A stretch of 64,000 nt of DNA from Alteromonas sp. CI.11.F.A3. GTDB lineage: Bacteria; Pseudomonadota; Gammaproteobacteria; Enterobacterales; Alteromonadaceae. The translations under genes and the position numbers were made by a program. Below are positions 10,147 through 18,780 of the stretch, in pieces. Every line of letters starts with the position of its first letter. Position 1 is the first letter of the stretch. The stretch lies in assembly GCF_032925565.1 (NCBI RefSeq), contig NZ_CP136708.1:3100001-3164000 (forward strand), given 5' to 3'. A model generated the notes under the pieces. The model worked only from the letters and a program-made list of their open reading frames with translations, was not told the origin of the DNA and did no database searches.

Positions 10147-12540
10147 GTGGATGCAAGACAAACACGCTCATTAGCAGTATTTTGGTACTGGCTGCGTTGC
10201 TTTTGGACTGATCCTGACGCCACACCTGAACTGGCTAATTACTATCGCGCACAACAAATTGATTCCTTATCCAGACAACTTCCCCTTGCAAGCAGTGCTA
10301 CTGTTTTAATCGTTATTCTATGTTCCATTTTTGCTCACGGTCTTATTAACCACAACGTCTTAATTACATGGTCTTTGTCGTTACTTATTATCGCCGCCGG
10401 CGATGTAATTGCATGGTACTTATTTGTTAAACGAAAAGTGAAAAATACTGGGTCAAAAGGCGCACTGTTTGTATTGGCAGTCATGTTAGGGGCCGCCGCC
10501 CTATTATATGCGCAAATGACTACCCTATTGCTTGGCGTTTTAGATACCCAAGGCAAGATTATCTTGGTTGCTATTATTGCCGCATTTATTACCACCGGGG
10601 CATGGCAATTTGCGTCTTTGCCTGCCGCCGCATTGGTCTGGGTTTTGTTTCTAACTCTGGGGGTATCAGTAAGTATCCATATTACTTACGATGGTGAGTA
10701 TCTTTTTATATCTGCGTTGCTGGTAATTTATTGGCTGTACCTAAGCTGTGTGGTCATGGTTACCTCGAAACGCTTTGTTTCCGGCTTAATGGCAGAAACC
10801 GCCATTGAGCATCAGCGTCAGGTTGTAGGACTGCTATTAAAGGACTTTGAAGAAAACGCCAGTGATTGGTTATGGGAAATTGATCACAAAGGGTGTTTAA
10901 AGCATGTGTCTTTGCGTATGCAAGATGTACTGGGCAAACCCGTACAACAACTTTCTGGCAGCCATTTTTTAAGCTTACTCACTGAATGCACACCCGCTGA
11001 AAATAATGCAGAATTAACAGAGTTGGCCACCAATTTTCAAAAAAATGAACCCTTCACGCTGGATAATATTCCTATTGAAATTAATGGGAATGTAAAGTGG
11101 TGGTCGCTGACTGCCCAGCCACTGATTAGCAGTAACGGTGACTTATCGGGGTGGCGTGGTGTAAGCACCGACGTTACCGATGCGCTACTTCGAGAAAACG
11201 AAATGATGTTGTTGGCTAATATCGATTCATTAACCGGGCTCGCTAATCGTCACTTATTCAGTAAAACATTACATGAAAGCTTTCTCGATAATACTCAACT
11301 AAACAATACCGACATCGTTAACAAAGTTACATTAATAACCTTAGATCTTGATAACTTCAAAATCGTTAACGATACGCTGGGTCATTTAGCGGGGGATGAA
11401 TTATTAAAAGAAATGTCCAATCGTTTTCAGGAAATAACGCCAAAAGATGTGTTGCTCTCAAGACTGGGAGGTGATGAATTTGCTTGGCTTTTTAAACATG
11501 CTCTTACACCTTTGCAAGCGACACAGTTCGGTCAAAAAGTGCATGCGCTCTTGGCTGAACCCTGGCTACACCAAGAACACGCATTTGATTTGGGTGTCAG
11601 TATTGGCGTAGCTAATGCGCCTATGGATGGCAGCTCTCCCGTGTCTCTACAAAGAGCCAGCGACATGGCGCTATATGCCGCCAAAGCAAGTGGGAAGAAC
11701 AAGCTTTGTTTTTACGACCCTAAACTTGATGAATACGCTATGTTGCGATTAGCGTTGCTCAACGATTTTCGTCAAAGCTTTGCCAATAGCGACTTCGTGG
11801 TGCTTTACCAACCTCAAATACGGTATAGCGATAATTCACTTATCGGCTTTGAAGCGTTGGTACGCTGGCACCATCCTGAACGAGGTGTTGTTTCCCCTGC
11901 CGATTTTATCCATCTAATTGAAGAAAATGGCATGATAGTGCAATTGGGAGAGTGGGTATTAAGGCAGGCGTGTCGCGATGCTATGAGTTGGCCTTCGCCA
12001 TTACAAATAGCGGTGAATGTTTCCCCTGTTCAAATTGAACGAGCCAATTTGCTGACGACGGTATTAAAGTCACTTAACGCCTCCGGCTTGCCAGCCTCCC
12101 GATTAGAACTTGAACTTACTGAATCATCACTAATGTGTGATGGGGATAGCACAATTGCACTGTTAAATAACTTAAGAGAACAAGGCGTGCGTATTGCTCT
12201 GGATGATTTTGGTACAGGATACTCTTCACTGTCTTACCTACAACGCTTCCCTTTTGACAAACTTAAAGTAGACCGAAGTTTCGTTATGGCCGCTTCAGAA
12301 CACACCCAAAGCATCAATAATGTTGATGCAGAGTCTATTTTGTTTGCCATATTGCAACTAGCGAATGCATTAAACTTACAAACGACTGCAGAGGGCGTGG
12401 AGACCATAGAGGTGTCGTCCTTGTTGCAAAGTCTAGGCTTTACTAATGCTCAAGGCTTTTTTTATGGGCGCCCAATGACAGCAGAGCACGCTAAAGATTT
12501 CATCAACGAATGGCCTGACATTCAAAATAAAGAGAACTAA
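10147..12540 (+). CDS. Membrane-bound PAS-GGDEF-EAL protein (c-di-GMP turnover)
   Basis: The 797-aa protein starts at GTG with AGGAG six bases upstream. It has an N-terminal membrane region with about five or six helices (48-68, 72-94, 106-130, 138-158, 160-178, 186-206), a PAS-like domain with a PAC tail (about 232-348), then GGDEF (350-525) and EAL (535-790) domains. The GGDEF motif is intact at 441-445, as are EAL (569-571) and DDFGTGYSSL, so both diguanylate cyclase and phosphodiesterase activity are possible. The inhibitory RxxD site is not seen; the spot reads TPKD. It probably senses an inner-membrane or cytoplasmic cue. It stands alone between prs and a lipoprotein gene. Confidence 0.93.
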   Translation: MDARQTRSLAVFWYWLRCFWTDPDATPELANYYRAQQIDSLSRQLPLASSATVLIVILCSIFAHGLINHNVLITWSLSLLIIAAGDVIAWYLFVKRKVKNTGSKGALFVLAVMLGAAALLYAQMTTLLLGVLDTQGKIILVAIIAAFITTGAWQFASLPAAALVWVLFLTLGVSVSIHITYDGEYLFISALLVIYWLYLSCVVMVTSKRFVSGLMAETAIEHQRQVVGLLLKDFEENASDWLWEIDHKGCLKHVSLRMQDVLGKPVQQLSGSHFLSLLTECTPAENNAELTELATNFQKNEPFTLDNIPIEINGNVKWWSLTAQPLISSNGDLSGWRGVSTDVTDALLRENEMMLLANIDSLTGLANRHLFSKTLHESFLDNTQLNNTDIVNKVTLITLDLDNFKIVNDTLGHLAGDELLKEMSNRFQEITPKDVLLSRLGGDEFAWLFKHALTPLQATQFGQKVHALLAEPWLHQEHAFDLGVSIGVANAPMDGSSPVSLQRASDMALYAAKASGKNKLCFYDPKLDEYAMLRLALLNDFRQSFANSDFVVLYQPQIRYSDNSLIGFEALVRWHHPERGVVSPADFIHLIEENGMIVQLGEWVLRQACRDAMSWPSPLQIAVNVSPVQIERANLLTTVLKSLNASGLPASRLELELTESSLMCDGDSTIALLNNLREQGVRIALDDFGTGYSSLSYLQRFPFDKLKVDRSFVMAASEHTQSINNVDAESILFAILQLANALNLQTTAEGVETIEVSSLLQSLGFTNAQGFFYGRPMTAEHAKDFINEWPDIQNKEN

Positions 12541-12628
12541 ACCTGCTATAAAGTAGTCTTTCTATGTAGCCATATAGCCGCATTCGGTTTACGGTTGGTA
12601 TCTAACAAAAATGAATAAAGAGGCATTT

Positions 12629-13084
12629 ATGAAATTCACTCGCACAATATCTACACTGTCAGCCGCTGCATTACTATTAGCCCTTGCTGGCTGTACTGAC
12701 GAGGACATCACCACCGTAGATACCCCAAAAGAGCCCCTTATGACTGAAAAAGAAGATGTAAAACCACAGCAAGCCTTAGTCGCTAAAACCGCTGAACAGA
12801 AACGTCTTAGCGCTTCGGATGAACCTACCGAAGTCACCTTAACCGGTACTATTGTGTACAAAGAAATGGAAGGTGGTTTTTATGCCTTTATCGCTGAAGG
12901 TGGCGAGCGCTACACCCTACGCAAACTTGATAAGAAATTTCACAGGAATGGTTTAATTGTGAAAATTACGGGAATGCCCATGCCGGATCTTATGACTATC
13001 ACCCAATACGGCACCGTGTTACAGGTTGAAAATGTAGAAATACTCGACGCCAGCAGAGTGATAGGCAATGCATCTTCTCACTAA
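12629..13084 (+). CDS. Small lipoprotein with a possible OB-like C-terminal domain
   Basis: A 151-aa protein with a lipoprotein signal ending in LLLALAGC. The start at 12629 is preferred over an ATG at 12611 because AAAGAGG lies just ahead of it and the signal peptide is then of normal length. After an acidic, Pro/Thr-rich linker, the C-terminal 80 residues alternate short hydrophobic strands (VTLTGTIVYKEM, FYAFIAEGGERYTLRK, GLIVKITGMPM, GTVLQVENVEIL), which suggests a small beta-barrel like an OB fold. Asp and Glu follow the Cys (CTDED). Asp at +2 is an inner-membrane retention signal in enterobacteria, but here the +2 residue is Thr, so outer-membrane sorting is more likely. Function unknown. 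Confidence 0.75.
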   Translation: MKFTRTISTLSAAALLLALAGCTDEDITTVDTPKEPLMTEKEDVKPQQALVAKTAEQKRLSASDEPTEVTLTGTIVYKEMEGGFYAFIAEGGERYTLRKLDKKFHRNGLIVKITGMPMPDLMTITQYGTVLQVENVEILDASRVIGNASSH

Positions 13085-13185
13085 ACATACTTCGACTAAG
13101 TTTTGCTGGGCTTAAAACAGGGAGTGATGATCGATTTCGGCTAACTACGCCGTACAAACCCCACTGTTAATAGTTGGAGAAACAA

Positions 13186-14187
13186 ATGATTAATGCATAC
13201 GCAGCAAAAGAGCCAGGCGGAAAACTGGAAAAATTTGAATATGATCCTGGCGAATTAGCCTCTCATGATGTTGAGATAGATGTGGAGAGCTGCGGCATTT
13301 GTCATAGTGATTTAAGCATGCTGGATAATGAATGGGGCATTAGTGAATACCCCTTCGTACCAGGTCATGAAGTGGTAGGAACAATAAATGCGGTTGGCGA
13401 ACATGTTACGTCATTGAAAGTAGGTCAGCGTGTTGGTTTAGGCTGGCATGCTGGCTATTGTAATAGCTGTGGCACCTGTGAATCTGGCGACCAAAATTTA
13501 TGTTCTGATGCCACCATGACGATTGGCGGACGCCACGGCGGGTTTGCTGATAAAGTACGAGCTCAAGCTACGGCGGTAGTGCCTATTCCTGATGGTATAG
13601 ACCCACAAAGTGCTGGGCCACTATTTTGTGGTGGCATTACGGTATTTAATCCCCTAGTACAATTTGATATTAAACCCACTTCGGTTGTAGGCGTTGTAGG
13701 TATTGGCGGCTTAGGACACTTAGCACTCCAGTTCTTAAATGCATGGGGATGTAAGGTTGTTGCTTTTACTTCAAGTGAATCGAAGAAGAAAGAAGCATTA
13801 GAGCTTGGTGCCCACGACACCTTAAATAGCCGTGATGAAGACGAACTTAAAGCCGCTGCAGGTAAGTTCGACCTTATTATCTCTACCGTGAACGTAAAGC
13901 TTGATTGGAATTTGTACCTATCTACTTTAGCGCCTAAAGGCCGTTTACATTTTGTTGGCGCAACCTTAGAGCCGTTAGACATAGGCGCATTCAACCTTAT
14001 TGGCGGCCAGCGTTCTGTTTCAGGTTCTCCTGTAGGTAGCCCTGCTACTATCAAAACCATGCTGGATTTTGCTGCGCTGCATGATATTGCACCAGTGACC
14101 GAAACCTTTAAGTTCGATGAAGTTAATGAAGCAGTACAACGGCTTCGCGATGGTAAAGCCCACTACCGCGTGGTGTTAACTAAATAA
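13186..14187 (+). CDS. Zinc-dependent alcohol dehydrogenase (YahK/cinnamyl alcohol dehydrogenase-like)
   Basis: Medium-chain dehydrogenase of 333 aa that probably reduces aldehydes with NADPH. The catalytic zinc site is suggested by Cys36 in SCGICHSD, the PGHEVVG His at 61, and a downstream Cys in [10 protein letters not shown]. The structural zinc Cys residues are in [15 protein letters not shown] (92, 95, 98, 106). The Rossmann loop is [15 protein letters not shown] around 165-180. The ATG at 13186 has GGAGA five bases upstream. It appears to be a single-gene unit; the substrate cannot be told from sequence. Confidence 0.93.
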   Translation: MINAYAAKEPGGKLEKFEYDPGELASHDVEIDVESCGICHSDLSMLDNEWGISEYPFVPGHEVVGTINAVGEHVTSLKVGQRVGLGWHAGYCNSCGTCESGDQNLCSDATMTIGGRHGGFADKVRAQATAVVPIPDGIDPQSAGPLFCGGITVFNPLVQFDIKPTSVVGVVGIGGLGHLALQFLNAWGCKVVAFTSSESKKKEALELGAHDTLNSRDEDELKAAAGKFDLIISTVNVKLDWNLYLSTLAPKGRLHFVGATLEPLDIGAFNLIGGQRSVSGSPVGSPATIKTMLDFAALHDIAPVTETFKFDEVNEAVQRLRDGKAHYRVVLTK

Positions 14188-14263
14188 GCTTTAGGCTAGT
14201 GCCATGTTAAATTCTTCAAATATGTGAAGTCTTGCTAATATGTGCATACCCGCCAAGTAAAAT

Positions 14264-14292
14264 TTGTATGTTATAGGCCTCGGTGTTAGAAT
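14264..14292 (+). promoter_or_regulatory. Candidate rplY promoter
   Basis: TTGTAT (14264-14269), a 17-base spacer and TAGAAT (14287-14292), followed at once by TCGCCGCC. The GC-rich discriminator suits a ribosomal protein promoter under stringent control. It predicts a 5' leader of about 110 bases before rplY. Confidence 0.45.
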
Positions 14293-14295
14293 TCG

Positions 14296-14317
14296 CCGCC
14301 CTCAAAATTTGAGGCGG
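14296..14317 (+). repeat. Inverted repeat at the predicted 5' end of the rplY leader
   Basis: CCGC-(C)-CTC...GAG-GCGG forms a stem with one bulged C. It has no T-run behind it, so it is not a standard terminator for the upstream dehydrogenase gene. Its position at the predicted transcript start suggests a 5' stabilising hairpin or a feedback site for L25; this is inference. Confidence 0.4.
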
Positions 14318-14411
14318 TGATTGTTGCTTACAATTTGTAACTGCAACGCCCTATAACAGTAGGTTCTGGTCGCAAGAACTTACATTCTTAATTTTTTATT
14401 GGAGACATATA

Positions 14412-15044
14412 ATGTCTAAAGCAATTTTTACTCTGGACGCTACTGTACGTACAGACCTAGGGAAAGGTGCGAGCCGCCGCCTACGTCGTGAAGACAAGCT
14501 TCCTGGTATCATCTACGGTGGTGAAGAAGCACCAGTGTCGATTACTCTTGAGCACAACAAAGTAAACAACGCTGCTGATTTTGAAGCGTTCTACTCTCAC
14601 GTTCTTACTTTGAACGTAGACGGAAAAGCGGTTGAAGTACTTGTTAAAGACATGCAACGTCACGCTTTCAAGCCTCGTATTCTTCACGTTGACTTCCAGC
14701 GCGTAATCGCAGGTCAAGAGTTACACACTAACGTACCTCTTCACTTCATCAACGAAGACAAGTCTGCAGCTATCAAAGCTGGCGGTATCGCTGAGCACCA
14801 CGTAAACGAAATCGAAATTACGTGTCTGCCTAAAGATCTTCCAGAATTCATCGAAGTAGATATTGCTAACGTTGAAATGGATGCAACTCTTCACTTGTCT
14901 GACCTTACACTACCTGCTGGTATCACGTCTGTTGAGCTTGGAAAAGACGACGAGACTCACGACCTTGCAGTAGTTACTGTTAAGCCTGCTCCTAAAGCAG
15001 CTGATACAGAAGAAGGCGACGAAGAAGCAGCTTCTGAGGAATAA
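14412..15044 (+). CDS. rplY: 50S ribosomal protein L25 (long Ctc form)
   Basis: Binds 5S rRNA in the large subunit. At 210 aa this is the long Ctc-type L25, with the N-terminal 5S-binding domain ([21 protein letters not shown] at the start, with the [10 protein letters not shown] segment near 30-40) and a C-terminal beta domain, unlike the short E. coli protein. The C-terminus is strongly acidic ([11 protein letters not shown]). GGAG sits eight bases before the ATG. It is followed after five bases by pth, a common rplY-pth-ychF order. Confidence 0.97.
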   Translation: MSKAIFTLDATVRTDLGKGASRRLRREDKLPGIIYGGEEAPVSITLEHNKVNNAADFEAFYSHVLTLNVDGKAVEVLVKDMQRHAFKPRILHVDFQRVIAGQELHTNVPLHFINEDKSAAIKAGGIAEHHVNEIEITCLPKDLPEFIEVDIANVEMDATLHLSDLTLPAGITSVELGKDDETHDLAVVTVKPAPKAADTEEGDEEAASEE

Positions 15045-15049
15045 TCAGC

Positions 15050-15631
15050 TTGGCTGATATCCGACTTATCGTGGGCCTGGGAAATCCAGGCCCCGAATAT
15101 GATAATACCCGACACAATGCCGGTGAATGGTTTCTAAACCAACTTGCCGACACCTTCAATACTCCGCTAAAACCAGAATCCAAATTCTTCGGTAAAACTG
15201 CCCGCATTACCATTGCAGGCCAAGATGTGCGTTTGCTTTACCCCACCACTTTTATGAATAAAAGCGGCCAAGCAGTAGCGGCATTAGCCAATTTCTACCG
15301 TATTGAACCCGAACAAATTTTAGTGGCTTTTGACGAACTCGACTTACCTCCCGGTGTAGCAAAATACAAGATAGGCGGTAGCTCTAGTCAAAATGGTATT
15401 AGAGACATTGTGGCAAAATTGGGTAACAATAAAGACTTCTTACGCTTGCGCATTGGTATTGGACATCCGGGTCACAAAAGCCGTGTTACCGGACATGTAT
15501 TAGGTAAGCCCCCCGCTGACGAAAAAATGGCCATAGAAAGTGTCATTGACGAAGCAGTGCGCTGTACTGAAATACTCCTTAAAAACGACCTAAAGCAAGC
15601 GCAAAATCGGCTACACTCCTTTAAGGCGTGA
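15050..15631 (+). CDS. pth: Peptidyl-tRNA hydrolase with an unusual active-site loop, TTG start
   Basis: Releases tRNA from peptidyl-tRNA that drops off ribosomes. The TTG start at 15050 gives (M)[13 protein letters not shown] and has GAGGA nine bases upstream, inside the end of rplY. The 193-aa length is normal. Asn10, His20 (TRHNAGEWF), MN in TTFMNKSG and DELDLPPG are present. The next conserved loop, usually GGHGGHNGL, reads GGSSSQNGI: the Asn is kept but both His residues are lost. Downstream [10 protein letters not shown] and VLGKPP are normal. The surrounding protein is well conserved, so this is more likely a lineage variant than a dead gene. Confidence 0.96.
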   Translation: MADIRLIVGLGNPGPEYDNTRHNAGEWFLNQLADTFNTPLKPESKFFGKTARITIAGQDVRLLYPTTFMNKSGQAVAALANFYRIEPEQILVAFDELDLPPGVAKYKIGGSSSQNGIRDIVAKLGNNKDFLRLRIGIGHPGHKSRVTGHVLGKPPADEKMAIESVIDEAVRCTEILLKNDLKQAQNRLHSFKA

Positions 15632-15669
15632 GCCTAAGCTAGCACTAATTCCAGACAAGGATCCCTACC

Positions 15670-16761
15670 ATGGGTTTTAAATGCGGTATTGTTGGACTAC
15701 CAAACGTAGGTAAATCAACACTCTTTAATGCACTGACAAAAGCAGGTATTGAAGCGGCAAACTTCCCTTTTTGTACCATAGAGCCCAATACAGGCGTTGT
15801 ACCTGTACCGGATCTTCGCTTGGACAAACTGGCTGAAATCGTAAACCCTCAACGTGTTATTCCAACAACTATGGAATTCGTTGATATTGCAGGTTTGGTT
15901 GAAGGCGCTTCAAAAGGTGAAGGCTTAGGCAACAAATTCCTAGCTAACATCCGTGAAACCGATGCAATTGGCCACGTAGTTCGCTGTTTCGATAACGAAA
16001 ACATTGTTCACGTTGCAGGTAAAGTTAACCCACAAGACGATATTGATATTATCAATACCGAGCTTGCACTTTCAGACTTAGAAACCACAGAAAAAGCCCT
16101 ACATCGTGTTGCTAAACGCGCTAAAGGTGGCGATTCTGATGCTAAGTATGAACTTAAAGTTTTAGAAAAGATTAAGCCTCACTTAGATGAGGGTTTATTA
16201 CTTCGTTCTTTAGAACTGACTAAAGAAGAGCACGCTGCAATCAGCTACATGAACATGCTTACCCTTAAGCCAACCATGTACATTGCAAACGTTGACGAAG
16301 ACGGTTTCGAAAATAACCCATACTTAGACAAAGTACGCGCTATCGCTGAAGGCGAAAATGCCGTAGTTGTTGCAGTATGTGCGGCTATCGAGTCTGACAT
16401 TGCTGAACTTGAAGACGACGAGCGTGAAGAATTCATGCAAGACATGGGACTTGAAGAGCCAGGTCTTAACCGTGTTATTCGTGCTGGCTACAACTTGCTT
16501 ACGCTTCAAACCTACTTTACCGCAGGTGTAAAAGAAGTACGTGCTTGGACTTTCCCTGAAGGCTCTACCGCACCTCAAGCAGCTGGTAAGATTCACACCG
16601 ACTTCGAGAAAGGCTTTATTCGTGCCGAAATCGTCAGCTACGATCACTTTGTTGAATTCAACGGTGAACAAGGCGCGAAAGACGCCGGTAAGTGGCGCTT
16701 AGAAGGTAAAGAATACATTGTTAAAGATGGCGATGTGATTCACTTTAGATTTAACGTGTAA
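15670..16761 (+). CDS. ychF: Ribosome-binding ATPase YchF (OLA1 family)
   Basis: A P-loop protein of the Obg/OLA1 group that prefers ATP to GTP and binds ribosomes. Walker [10 protein letters not shown] is at 8-16, the [20 protein letters not shown] switch region follows, and the usual NKxD is replaced by a NVDED-type motif as expected for ATP specificity. A C-terminal TGS domain ends at HFRFNV. At 363 aa it is full length. It follows pth by 38 bases, the conserved pth-ychF pair, and ends at a terminator. Confidence 0.98.
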   Translation: MGFKCGIVGLPNVGKSTLFNALTKAGIEAANFPFCTIEPNTGVVPVPDLRLDKLAEIVNPQRVIPTTMEFVDIAGLVEGASKGEGLGNKFLANIRETDAIGHVVRCFDNENIVHVAGKVNPQDDIDIINTELALSDLETTEKALHRVAKRAKGGDSDAKYELKVLEKIKPHLDEGLLLRSLELTKEEHAAISYMNMLTLKPTMYIANVDEDGFENNPYLDKVRAIAEGENAVVVAVCAAIESDIAELEDDEREEFMQDMGLEEPGLNRVIRAGYNLLTLQTYFTAGVKEVRAWTFPEGSTAPQAAGKIHTDFEKGFIRAEIVSYDHFVEFNGEQGAKDAGKWRLEGKEYIVKDGDVIHFRFNV

Positions 16762-16804
16762 TAAGAAATATAGCCTAGGCTAGCGCTTATTTTAACGTAC
16801 AAAG

Positions 16805-16827
16805 AACCACCCTTATGGGTGGTTTTT
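16805..16827 (+). terminator. Intrinsic terminator after ychF
   Basis: AACCACCC / GGGTGGTT stem, TTAT loop, then a T-run, 44 bases after the ychF stop. Confidence 0.92.
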
Positions 16828-16942
16828 TATTGCCTGTAGAATTAGTTGTTGATTTAACAGGCAATGACTCGGTATTTTAAATACATAAAAAGACACTTAT
16901 ACCAGTGCTTATAATAAGATTCTCATTAGGGCTTGCCATAAA

Positions 16943-17905
16943 ATGATAAAAAACCTCTTACATTCACTTTCAGCACCTTCACAGATTTCAGCACTGACCG
17001 TTTCGCTTTGTGTGGCACTTTTAGGTGTAAGCAGCGTTTCATCAAGCGCGCACGCAAAAGATCACGAAAAAAGCCTTGAGGCCACTCAGATAAAAGAAAA
17101 ACTCTTGTTGGATACCGACATCACCAATAAATGGTACAAGGTACCAGCTAAACATACCGTTACGCTTGAAACGCACTATGGTGATGTAGTCATTGCGCTG
17201 AACCCGGCTTTAGCGCCTCATCATGTAAAACGCTTTCGTAAGTTAATAAAAACTGATTTTTATCAGCAGCAGTACTTCTATCGGGTGGTAGATGGATTTG
17301 TAGCACAGGGCGGTAGTAATGAAAGCCATGCGCCCTCGTCAGAAACCAGTAATTTACAGGCTGAGTTTGTTATCCCCCTTTCATCATCTGCGGTTGTTAT
17401 TGAAGATAACGACATGTTTGCCCCCGCTACAGGTTTTCTAAATGGGTTTCCCGTAGGAATAGATAGCGATCGAAATGAAATGTGGGCACTTCACTGCCCT
17501 GGCACTGTCGCTTTTGCCCGTAATAGTGAAAAGGACACTGCCAGTACCGAGTTTTATATTGTGATTGGGCAAGCTCCAAGACATTTAGACAGAAATATGT
17601 CTGTTATTGGGCGTATACTGGAAGGAATGGACGTATTACAGCAATTACCAAGGGGGCCAATAGAAAATAGTGGCGTTATTGAAGTACCTTCAGATAACAG
17701 TAAGATAAAAAATAGTTACGTGGGCAACAAAGATACATCGGGTAAACAGTATTATATTCAGCTTCCCTCCCACCCCGAATTCCAAAAACGTATGAAAACT
17801 GGGCAAACACTCGATAATTCTTTCTTTCATGATAAAATTTATAGCCCAAGACCCATTGATGTTTGCTATTACCAGACTAAAACTTCATCAACGCCTTGGA
17901 ATTAA
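16943..17905 (+). CDS. Exported cyclophilin-type peptidyl-prolyl isomerase
   Basis: Catalyses cis-trans isomerisation of prolyl bonds. The 320-aa protein has an N-terminal hydrophobic signal region ending near SSSAHA (about residue 38), then a cyclophilin domain (about 65-235). The catalytic signature FYRVVDGFVAQGG and the GTVAFARNSEKDTASTEFYIVIG core are intact. At 320 aa it is much longer than PpiA (about 190), with extra inserts and a C-terminal extension of about 80 residues that matches nothing I recognise. Its location is probably periplasmic. Confidence 0.9.
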   Translation: MIKNLLHSLSAPSQISALTVSLCVALLGVSSVSSSAHAKDHEKSLEATQIKEKLLLDTDITNKWYKVPAKHTVTLETHYGDVVIALNPALAPHHVKRFRKLIKTDFYQQQYFYRVVDGFVAQGGSNESHAPSSETSNLQAEFVIPLSSSAVVIEDNDMFAPATGFLNGFPVGIDSDRNEMWALHCPGTVAFARNSEKDTASTEFYIVIGQAPRHLDRNMSVIGRILEGMDVLQQLPRGPIENSGVIEVPSDNSKIKNSYVGNKDTSGKQYYIQLPSHPEFQKRMKTGQTLDNSFFHDKIYSPRPIDVCYYQTKTSSTPWN

Positions 17906-18011
17906 GTTTAAGTTTTTTGGCGATATTTGATTAAATTCGCTGCACTTTGACTAGATTTTAGACCTGAACGCACAGATATTAGCCACTTAGAAAAAGTTCG
18001 TAAAAAAGGGG

Positions 18012-18040
18012 TTGACGGTCGCCAGTCATATCCGCATAAT
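18012..18040 (+). promoter_or_regulatory. Promoter of the tRNA operon
   Basis: Near-consensus TTGACG (18012-18017), a 17-base spacer and CATAAT (18035-18040), followed by ACGCGCC. The strong hexamers plus GC-rich discriminator are typical of stable RNA promoters under stringent control. Confidence 0.85.
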
Positions 18041-18076
18041 ACGCGCCACTTCCTGAGAGGGAAAAGAAAAGCCGGA

Positions 18077-18153
18077 GGCTATGTAGCTCAGTTGGTTAGA
18101 GCACATCACTCATAATGATGGGGTCGCAAGTTCGAATCTCGCCATAGCCACCA
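18077..18153 (+). tRNA. tRNA-Met (anticodon CAT)
   Basis: A 77-base tRNA with acceptor GGCTATG/CATAGCC, loop TCATAAT carrying CAT, TTCGAAT T-loop and encoded ACCA. The standard acceptor pair at position 1 and the absence of an initiator-type GGG/CCC anticodon stem point to elongator Met rather than fMet; a CAT-type tRNA-Ile2 cannot be fully excluded by eye. Confidence 0.9.
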
Positions 18154-18193
18154 ATTTTTCTTTTTATCTAACTTCTCTTGAGGTTCTGACTGT

Positions 18194-18278
18194 GCGGGAG
18201 TGGTGGAATTGGTAGACACGCTGGATTTAGGTTCCAGTGCTTCACGGCGTGAGAGTTCAAGTCTCTCCTTCCGCACCA
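18194..18278 (+). tRNA. tRNA-Leu (anticodon TAG)
   Basis: An 85-base class II tRNA with a long variable arm, acceptor GCGGGAG/CTTCCGC, anticodon TAG in ATTTAGG, T-loop TTCAAGT and encoded ACCA. Confidence 0.95.
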
Positions 18279-18282
18279 CAGT

Positions 18283-18358
18283 TGGGGTATAGCCAAGTTG
18301 GTAAGGCAGCGGGTTTTGATCCCGCCATTCGTAGGTTCGAGTCCTGCTACCCCAGCCA
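18283..18358 (+). tRNA. tRNA-Gln (anticodon TTG), copy 2
   Basis: Identical over all 76 bases to the copies at 8779 and 18400. It begins four bases after tRNA-Leu in the tRNA operon. Confidence 0.97.
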
Positions 18359-18399
18359 TTTTTTCCTAGTAATTGCGCTTTTGCTGCGTGGTTATCACT

Positions 18400-18475
18400 T
18401 GGGGTATAGCCAAGTTGGTAAGGCAGCGGGTTTTGATCCCGCCATTCGTAGGTTCGAGTCCTGCTACCCCAGCCA
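18400..18475 (+). tRNA. tRNA-Gln (anticodon TTG), copy 3
   Basis: Identical to copy 2, 41 bases downstream of it; the last tRNA before the terminator. Confidence 0.97.
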
Positions 18476-18483
18476 TACATAAG

Positions 18484-18508
18484 AAACCGGTCCTTCGACC
18501 GGTTTTTT
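18484..18508 (+). terminator. Intrinsic terminator of the tRNA operon
   Basis: AACCGGTC / GACCGGTT stem with CTTC loop and six Ts, eight bases after the last tRNA. Confidence 0.93.
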
Positions 18509-18780
18509 GTTTTCTGGCATAAATAAAGTTGTAATCTAACCACTTATTGCTGCTTCACTCTTTTTTCCCACATGCTACTATATTTGCTTACTGTGTCTTT
18601 TGAGCTCTTCTGCAAGATGCTTTCTTCTGCGGTGCTTTTGTTTAAGTACTTTCCATTGAAGTGCTTTAGATTAAATGTGCTCGAGATTCAGATATTAGCC
18701 TTTTAAGGTATTCGTCTTTACGCGAATAACAGCCTCTTTAGGATTTCTACGAGTCTTACAACAAAAACAAAGGAAAACGC
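18509..18780. other. Gap upstream of the AGCS symporter gene
   Basis: AT-rich leader and promoter region of the symporter gene. I see no small gene or confident promoter pair. AAAGGA ahead of the GTG at 18781 is the ribosome-binding site. Confidence 0.4.

Noticed and set aside
13186..18076. Horizontal transfer of the stretch between prs and the tRNA operon
   Set aside because: Codon and base use look like the neighbours by eye, rplY-pth-ychF is core, and no mobile-element gene or flanking repeat is present.
18077..18475. Integration site of a prophage or genomic island at the tRNA cluster
   Set aside because: The repeated tRNA-Gln copies are complete functional genes within one operon; no integrase, phage gene or partial tRNA copy is adjacent.
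18106..18543. Minus-strand open frame of about 145 codons with internally repeated segments
   Set aside because: It is the antisense of the tRNA-Leu and tRNA-Gln genes. The repeats in it are the duplicated tRNA sequence; such frames are often mis-annotated as proteins.
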